From an uncultured Eubacterium sp. (lineage in GTDB: Bacteria > Bacillota > Clostridia > Oscillospirales > Acutalibacteraceae): 64,000 nt of DNA. The notes under the pieces are model-generated. The model was not told where the DNA came from. It was given only the letters and a program-made list of their open reading frames with translations, and did no database searches. The first letter of the stretch is position 1; each line of letters opens with the position of its first letter. Made by a program: the position numbers and the translations under genes. Below, one piece after another: positions 58,804-64,000 of the stretch. The DNA is taken from assembly GCA_934561395.1 (NCBI GenBank), contig CAKTGF010000002.1, forward strand, positions 186,001-250,000, in the 5' to 3' direction.

Positions 58804-61359
58804 TTAAGCCTTTGTGGTAACTGATTTTGCCGCTGACCAGCTTGAATATACCTTTGTTGATTTGCCGTTAACCTTAACAATTTTGTATGTGCGAACTCTT
58901 ACATAGTATTTCTTTTTTGCTGTAAGCTTTGAAACACTCTTTGATGTTGTAGAGGTCTTTGTGATTGTGGTTGTTGTGGCGTTGGTAAAGTTGCTTGATG
59001 TTGAATATTGCAGCTCGTAGCCGGTAGTTTGTGATGCCTGCTTGCTCCACTTTGCGGTAAAGCCTTTTGATGTTGCTGTAACAGATGTAAGGCTTGTAGC
59101 CTTTGGCTTAACGGTAAAGTTTTTTGAAGCAGTGCCGCTGTATTTGCCCTTAAAGGTAATTTTAACGGTGTATTTGCCCACGTTTGTTCTGCCTGCGGGG
59201 TAGGTAACGGTGTAGTCGGTGTTCTTCTTTAAAGCGTTACCCTTGCTGTCCTTAACGGTTACAGTGGGCGTTTTAGCCTTTGCATTGTATGTGTATGATG
59301 TTGCAGAAAGCTTAACGCTTGAAATTTTAGGAATTACTGTTGTTACCTTATTGCCGCAAGCCGAGCAGGTTTTAACGGTTTTGCCGTCAGCCTTTTGGGT
59401 TGCCTTTGTGGTTTTAACAGAATAGCTATGCTTGCATTTTGCAGACATTGTAAATGAAATGTCGTTATAGTTTTCCGAACCGCTTGTTGAATTGCCTTCT
59501 AAAATAGCGATTACATATTCGCCTTTTTCTAAGGTAAAGGTGTATGAACCGTTGCTTGTTGAATTAAGATCTGCACCGAAGATAATATTGCCGTTACTGT
59601 CAAGAACTCCTGCTTCTGCCACAACTTCAGTGTTTGCTGCATCAAAGCCAAGGGTGTAGGTTCCGCCCTTTGCAGGCTTAAATATTACAACAGCCTCGCC
59701 GTCGTATGCGAACAAGCCGGATACTGATTGGTTAGTCTCAAGCCTGTATTGGGGAGAGTCTTGAATAAAGCAATTAATGCAGGTGCCGCATTGCATATTG
59801 TGAGGGGTTTTAGGAGCTTTTGCCACAGCGCCCTTCGCACCGCATACAGCGCAAAGAACCTGATATGAACCCTCCTTTTGGCAGGTTGGCATGCTTAAAT
59901 ATTTGCTGTTGTAATAAGTGTGCTCTGTGCAGGTATCGGTTAATTCAACAAATGGGTTGCCGTTATTATTTGCAAAATCTTCCGCTGTTGAACCTGCATA
60001 GCCGTAAACAGTTACTTTGTTATAAAAAGCATCGCTATTAATTACTGCGGTTTTTGATTTGATTACAGCAACTTCAATATTCGAATCTTTAAATGCGCTG
60101 TCGGAAATGTTAACATTTTCAGCACCCTTCGGTATTACAATTGAAATAAGCTTTGTGTTTGAAACTATATTTCTGCCAATTTTTTTTATGGAACTTGGTA
60201 AATTAAGTTCTGTGATTCTTGTGTACGCAAAGGCATGAGCGCCTATTTCCTCAAGGCCGTCGTTCAGCACAATGCTTGAAATTTTTGAGTTTCCAAATGC
60301 ATAATCGTACACGCCCACAACGGTGCTTGGAAGAATAATCTTGTCTATTGAAGCCAGTGTAAATGCATTCTCTGCAATTTCAGTTACGCCCTCGGGAACA
60401 GAAAATTCATCGGCTGCTTTTGATGCCGGATATGCAAAAAGCACCTTTTTGTCAGCAGAATAAAGTATTCCGTTTTCTGTTTTAAAGTTTTTGTTTGCCG
60501 AGCTAATGCTGAAACTTTCTACACTTGCTCCTGCAAATGCTGCCTCAAACGATACAAGAGATGCGGGAAGAACAATGTTCTTTGCTCTTGCTTGGGCAAA
60601 TGAATAGGGATAAAGTGCAGTGATTGAGTCGCAAAGCTTTATTGATGTTAAATTATTGCAGCCGCTAAAGGCACAAGCGTATATTTCTTTAACGCCATTC
60701 TCAATTGTAAGTGATGTTATATATTGGTTGCGTTCAAAGCAATACTCATCAACAGCCACAACGGGAATACCGTCAATTTGGCTTTTGATTGTAACCTTTG
60801 TAGGCTTTGAAAGGTAGTTGCCGCTGGCATAATAAACTGTTTTTGTAGCGTCAGGGTCATCGCTTTCGCTATCCTCAACCTCATGCTTGGTGTAGATAAC
60901 ACCGTCTAATCCAATTGAGTTATTATCTTTTTCGATAATGATATTGAATGCTTTACCGAAATAACTGTCGCTGTAAACTTTTGCGGCAAGATAGTATGTA
61001 GAGCCGCTTTGTAAAAACCAAGTGATTTTAAAATTTCTTCCGTCGGCGTCGTCATTCTGGGCAATCTGAGTGAGATTGGCATCATAAAGTGTGCCGTAGG
61101 TGTCAGGTGTGTTGGATGAATCAACAGGTTCTGTGTAAAAAGAATATAAGCCTGTTTCTGCAACCGTGATTTTGTAGTAAATAATGGGTTGCTTGGGTGA
61201 AGTGGCTACATTTTCATCAGTATAAGATTTTGATGAAGCGGTAACCTCCTTTGCGCCGTTAACGTCATTTTTGCTGATTGCAAATGCGTTAAAGGGCAAG
61301 GTGAAAAATGTTGTTGCCACCATTAATGCGGCAAGCACAAGTGAAATTATTTTTTTCAA
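58804..61359 (-). CDS. Secreted BspA-type leucine-rich repeat surface protein with fibronectin type III domain
   Basis: The signal peptide (1-27) is followed by a jelly-roll/PPC-like region (about 35-150) and LRR_5 (BspA) repeats (about 175-470, YAFGNSKISSIVLNDGLEEI-like units). A short CxxC region around 500-540, a second PPC-like domain (about 550-640), a small Ig-like region (about 670-745) and a C-terminal FN3 domain (about 755-851, SGYELQYSTS-like) follow. The start codon is TTG at 61359 after AAAAGGGGG. No LPXTG anchor is seen. Such proteins are used for adhesion by gut Firmicutes. Confidence 0.85.
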   Translation of the reverse strand: MKKIISLVLAALMVATTFFTLPFNAFAISKNDVNGAKEVTASSKSYTDENVATSPKQPIIYYKITVAETGLYSFYTEPVDSSNTPDTYGTLYDANLTQIAQNDDADGRNFKITWFLQSGSTYYLAAKVYSDSYFGKAFNIIIEKDNNSIGLDGVIYTKHEVEDSESDDPDATKTVYYASGNYLSKPTKVTIKSQIDGIPVVAVDEYCFERNQYITSLTIENGVKEIYACAFSGCNNLTSIKLCDSITALYPYSFAQARAKNIVLPASLVSFEAAFAGASVESFSISSANKNFKTENGILYSADKKVLFAYPASKAADEFSVPEGVTEIAENAFTLASIDKIILPSTVVGVYDYAFGNSKISSIVLNDGLEEIGAHAFAYTRITELNLPSSIKKIGRNIVSNTKLISIVIPKGAENVNISDSAFKDSNIEVAVIKSKTAVINSDAFYNKVTVYGYAGSTAEDFANNNGNPFVELTDTCTEHTYYNSKYLSMPTCQKEGSYQVLCAVCGAKGAVAKAPKTPHNMQCGTCINCFIQDSPQYRLETNQSVSGLFAYDGEAVVIFKPAKGGTYTLGFDAANTEVVAEAGVLDSNGNIIFGADLNSTSNGSYTFTLEKGEYVIAILEGNSTSGSENYNDISFTMSAKCKHSYSVKTTKATQKADGKTVKTCSACGNKVTTVIPKISSVKLSATSYTYNAKAKTPTVTVKDSKGNALKKNTDYTVTYPAGRTNVGKYTVKITFKGKYSGTASKNFTVKPKATSLTSVTATSKGFTAKWSKQASQTTGYELQYSTSSNFTNATTTTITKTSTTSKSVSKLTAKKKYYVRVRTYKIVKVNGKSTKVYSSWSAAKSVTTKA

Positions 61360-61451
61360 ATAAATACCCCCTTTTTAATTTATACACAAATAATACCATA
61401 ATAATAACCTTTTGTATATTAGCCCTACGGCAAATTTAGGGCTACTTTTTG

Positions 61452-61500
61452 CAAAAAACAGGGCTACACCCGCAATTTTTTGCCGTGCAGCCCTGTTTTT
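61452..61500 (-). terminator. Terminator of the AraC-type regulator gene
   Basis: ACAGGGCT (61458-61465) pairs with AGCCCTGT (61489-61496), with a T-run on the minus strand. Confidence 0.7.
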
Positions 61501-61503
61501 GGG

Positions 61504-62349
61504 TTATATTGTTTGCTTTCTGTATGCGGAGGGGGTAAGCCCCTTTTCTCTTGTGAATAATTTTGAAAAATAGCTCATATCGTTAAAACCGCAGGATAGG
61601 GCAATGTCGGTTATTTTGTCATTTGTCATTAAAAGCTTTTCTCCGGCAAGCTCTATTCTGTAATAATTTAAATATGCAATGGGGGTTTTGCCTGTAATTT
61701 GTGAAAACGCCCTGCAAAAATACCTGGGGTTCATTCCCGCAACCTGTGCAAGCTCCTCAAGGGTTATGGTGCTGTCGTAATGGTCTCTGATATAGGTTAA
61801 AACATTTTTTAGCCTGTTAATTTGAACTCTGCCTGTTACCTCCAATGGGGGGCGGTTAACGCTTTGTGATAAAAGGTTGCCCATAAGTTGCCACATAAGC
61901 CCCACCGTGGTCCACTCATAGCCGCTTTGCTCCTTTTCCATTGCCTCAAAAATTTTGTCGGCAAGTTTTGCAGAAAAGGTACCCTTTTTCAAAATAGATG
62001 TAAAACCGTTTTTGCTTGCAAGAAATTCCGTTGCGCTCCTTTTGCACACCGGGGTGTCATGCAAAAGCGTTCCCAAATCAAACACAACACATTCATAAAT
62101 GCAGTTAACGGGCGTGCCCCCGTGAACAACGCCGTCGCCAATCCAAGCACAGTCCCCTTGGTGCAGGGTACTTATTTCCCCGTCAAGATAAATTTCAAAG
62201 CTGCCTTGTAAAATCGTTATCAGCTCATATTCCAAGTGCCAGTGCAGGGGCATTTGATAGCGTGGGGTGTTTTCGTCAACGTAATATAGCTCAATTGGAA
62301 AATCAAAGGAGCCACGCTTTTTGTTTTCATATAATTCGCTGTAATTCAT
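61504..62349 (-). CDS. AraC-family transcriptional regulator
   Basis: The N-terminal half (about 10-140) is a cupin-type sensor domain (MPLHWHLEYELITILQGS), and the C-terminal 100 residues hold the two helix-turn-helix motifs: TLEELAQVAGMNPRYFCRAF and ITDIALSCGFNDMSYFSKLF. 281 aa is normal. It is divergent to the aldolase-mutarotase-kinase operon, so it is likely its sugar-responsive activator. Confidence 0.93.
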   Translation of the reverse strand: MNYSELYENKKRGSFDFPIELYYVDENTPRYQMPLHWHLEYELITILQGSFEIYLDGEISTLHQGDCAWIGDGVVHGGTPVNCIYECVVFDLGTLLHDTPVCKRSATEFLASKNGFTSILKKGTFSAKLADKIFEAMEKEQSGYEWTTVGLMWQLMGNLLSQSVNRPPLEVTGRVQINRLKNVLTYIRDHYDSTITLEELAQVAGMNPRYFCRAFSQITGKTPIAYLNYYRIELAGEKLLMTNDKITDIALSCGFNDMSYFSKLFTREKGLTPSAYRKQTI

Positions 62350-62411
62350 ATTAACACCTTAAAAGTGAATATTGTCATATTTTTGACCTATAATTCATCA
62401 AGAACTTATTT

Positions 62412-62439
62412 TTGATTTGTAATATACTACAATTAGAAT
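62412..62439 (+). promoter_or_regulatory. Candidate promoter of the fucose-type operon
   Basis: TTGATT (62412-62417), 16-nt spacer, TAGAAT (62434-62439), in the 132-bp divergent region shared with the AraC gene. No clear operator repeat was identified. Confidence 0.45.
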
Positions 62440-62481
62440 ATCATTATTCAAAACTTGTGTCAATATATCAGGAGGTATGAT

Positions 62482-63195
62482 ATGCAAAATATTGAAGAAA
62501 TAAAAAATCAAATATGCGATGTTTGCCACAAAATGTGGCAGCTGGGTTGGGTTGCCGCAAACGACGGTAATGTCAGCGTTAAGTTAGAGGACGGCACAAT
62601 CCTTGCCACCCCAACGGGTATGAGCAAATCGTTCATCACACCTGAAAAGCTCCTCCGCATTGATAAAGACGGTAACGTGCTTGAGGGTGCAGAGGGCTTA
62701 AGACCGTCAAGCGAAATTAAAATGCACCTGCGCTGCTATGAAAAGCGTGAGGATGTGTTCAGCGTAATTCATGCTCATCCCCCGGGAGCAACCGGCTTTG
62801 CCGTAGCTCACAAGGCAATGGATATGTATAATATGATTGAGGATGTTGCAGTTATCGGCAGCGTGCCTCTAACCCCTTACGGAACACCCTCAACAATTGA
62901 GGTGCCAAACGCTATTGAACCCTATCTTGAGGAGCATGATGTTATGCTCCTTGAAAACCACGGCGCATTGGCAATCGGCAGCGATGTTATAACCGCATTT
63001 TACAGAATGGAAAGTCTTGAACTTTGGGCAAAAATTACCATTAATGCGGTAATTTTGGGCGGCAGCTTTGACATCAGCAAGGAAAATATCCAAAAGCTTA
63101 TTGACCTTAGAGGATATTACAGAGTAACAGGCCGCCATCCCGGCTACAAGCTCTTTAACGAGGATGACGAAATGCTGCATAAAAAGGAGGATTAA
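62482..63195 (+). CDS. fucA: Class II aldolase, probable L-fuculose-1-phosphate aldolase
   Basis: Zn-dependent class II aldolases split L-fuculose-1-phosphate to dihydroxyacetone phosphate and L-lactaldehyde. GNVSVKLEDGTILATPTG, SSEIKMH, the zinc motif HAHPPGATG and the second His in LLENHGALAIG are conserved. 237 aa. AGGAGG before ATG 62482 fixes the start. L-rhamnulose- or L-ribulose-phosphate enzymes share this fold, but the downstream FucU-type gene favours fucose. Confidence 0.85.
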   Translation: MQNIEEIKNQICDVCHKMWQLGWVAANDGNVSVKLEDGTILATPTGMSKSFITPEKLLRIDKDGNVLEGAEGLRPSSEIKMHLRCYEKREDVFSVIHAHPPGATGFAVAHKAMDMYNMIEDVAVIGSVPLTPYGTPSTIEVPNAIEPYLEEHDVMLLENHGALAIGSDVITAFYRMESLELWAKITINAVILGGSFDISKENIQKLIDLRGYYRVTGRHPGYKLFNEDDEMLHKKED

Positions 63196-63197
63196 TT

Positions 63198-63632
63198 ATG
63201 CTTAAGGGTATCCCTGAAATTTTATCCCCCGAGCTGCTTTGCGCTCTTTCACAAATGGGCCACGGCGACGAGCTTGTAATTGCCGACGGCAACTTTCCCT
63301 GCCACACAGTGGGCAAAAACAGCATTGTAATTCGTGCAGACGGTCACGGCGTGCCTGAAATTCTTGACGCTGTGCTTCAAGTTCTGCCCCTTGATACCTA
63401 TACCCCTCAGCCGGTTGGCTTAATGGAGGTGGTTAAGGGCGACAATGTTGAAACCCCGATTTGGGCCGAATACGAAAAGCTCCTTAACAAATACGAGCCC
63501 GAGCACCACGATATTGAGTATATCGAACGCTTTGCATTTTATGAAAGGGCAAAGGGCGCCTATTTGATTATTTCCACCGGCGAAAAGGCGCTTTATGCAA
63601 ACATTTTGCTTAAAAAAGGAGTGGTAGTTTGA
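63198..63632 (+). CDS. fucU: FucU/RbsD family sugar mutarotase
   Basis: FucU interconverts the anomers of L-fucose. MLKGIPEILSPELLCALSQMGHGDELVIADGNFP is the N-terminal family block in two parts (1-16 and 17-34, with the catalytic His in MGHGDE). Late AYLIISTGEKALYANILLKKG closes the domain. 144 aa is normal. It lies 2 nt after the aldolase gene and overlaps the kinase start. Confidence 0.9.
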   Translation: MLKGIPEILSPELLCALSQMGHGDELVIADGNFPCHTVGKNSIVIRADGHGVPEILDAVLQVLPLDTYTPQPVGLMEVVKGDNVETPIWAEYEKLLNKYEPEHHDIEYIERFAFYERAKGAYLIISTGEKALYANILLKKGVVV

Positions 63633-64000
63633 GTTCTGTTATAGCCTTTGATTTCGGCGCCTCCTCAGGCAGAGCCATTAAAGCAAGCTTTGACGGCGAA
63701 AAAATTACATACAGCGAAATTCATCGGTTTGAAAACATACCGATTGTTAAGGACGGCCATGTTTTTCACGATGTTGATATGATTGTTCGTGAAATTAACC
63801 TTGCCCTTGACAAGGCAGGGGAATATGACTCAATAGCCTTTGACACCTGGGGTGTTGATTACGGCTTGCTTGATGACAGCGGCAAGCTTATTTCCATGCC
63901 CTATCATTACCGTGATGTGAGAACGGACGGCTCCCTTGAAAAGGCAAAAAAAATAATGCCACAATCACAGCTTTACGGTGAAACAGGTAACCAGGTTATG
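63629..64000 (+). CDS. FGGY-family sugar kinase, 5' part (fuculokinase or rhamnulokinase type)
   Basis: The gene is cut by the window end; 124 codons are visible. It starts at TTG 63629, overlapping the fucU stop (TTGA), after AAAAAAGGAG. SVIAFDFGASSGRAI is the N-terminal phosphate-binding motif of FGGY kinases and FDTWGVDYGLLD is the following block, most like RhaB/FucK. With FucA and FucU it would make the ketose-1-phosphate. The isomerase gene is not in the visible part. Confidence 0.85.
   Translation, partial: MSSVIAFDFGASSGRAIKASFDGEKITYSEIHRFENIPIVKDGHVFHDVDMIVREINLALDKAGEYDSIAFDTWGVDYGLLDDSGKLISMPYHYRDVRTDGSLEKAKKIMPQSQLYGETGNQVM

Overview
The window reads as a chromosomal stretch of a low-to-mid GC, strictly anaerobic Clostridia, most likely a gut member of the Oscillospirales/Ruminococcaceae type. 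The reasons are: glycyl-radical fermentation (pflB, pflA), T-box leaders on leuA and trpS, MrnC, a SpoIIQ-like M23 protein, a flavodiiron protein for oxygen defence, host-glycan hydrolases (GH2, GH95) and a fucose-type catabolic cluster. Strand use is mixed, and most units are short operons closed by strong hairpin terminators.

Layout. 1-5.6 kb: end of pflB, a degenerate phosphoribosyltransferase, a T-box-controlled leuA-leuB pair, pflA. 5.6-6.15 kb: two related repeat copies, one with long inverted termini. 6.2-11 kb (minus): orphan DRE-TIM aldolase-like protein, secA, a lipoprotein. 11-16.4 kb: sugar transferase + GH2 beta-galactosidase, then radical SAM/SPASM protein A. 16.5-24.4 kb: housekeeping genes (CNNM/CBS protein, pth, mfd, SpoIIQ-like M23, tRNA-Val, mrnC, obgE).

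24.6-35.1 kb is the most unusual part. It is a gap-free run of 17 plus-strand genes in PBSX/myophage order: terminase, portal, protease-scaffold, decoration, capsid, connectors, then LysM-baseplate, hub, spike, gp25-like, J-like, U-like and fibre genes. The whole tail shaft block (sheath, tube, chaperones, tape measure) is absent, and a 31-codon ORF occupies its place. No integrase, repressor, holin or lysin is present. It looks like a domesticated, tail-less head-plus-baseplate system.

35-48 kb: DUF1015 protein, membrane-embedded M28 peptidase, split PHP hydrolase pair, PI-PLC-like protein, YbaK, the ddl-DUF1934-argS-radical SAM B operon, and uncharacterised membrane proteins. 48-57 kb: serC-serA, a lipoprotein, a helical-bundle protein, T-box(Trp)-trpS followed directly by a GH95-like fucosidase, and a ZIP transporter. 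57.5-64 kb: flavodiiron protein, BspA-like surface protein, AraC regulator, and a divergent aldolase-mutarotase-kinase set for L-fucose or a related deoxysugar, cut by the window end. GH95 (fucose release), GH2 (galactose release) and this set fit growth on host glycans. Every functional call rests on motif and context reading; no database search was run.
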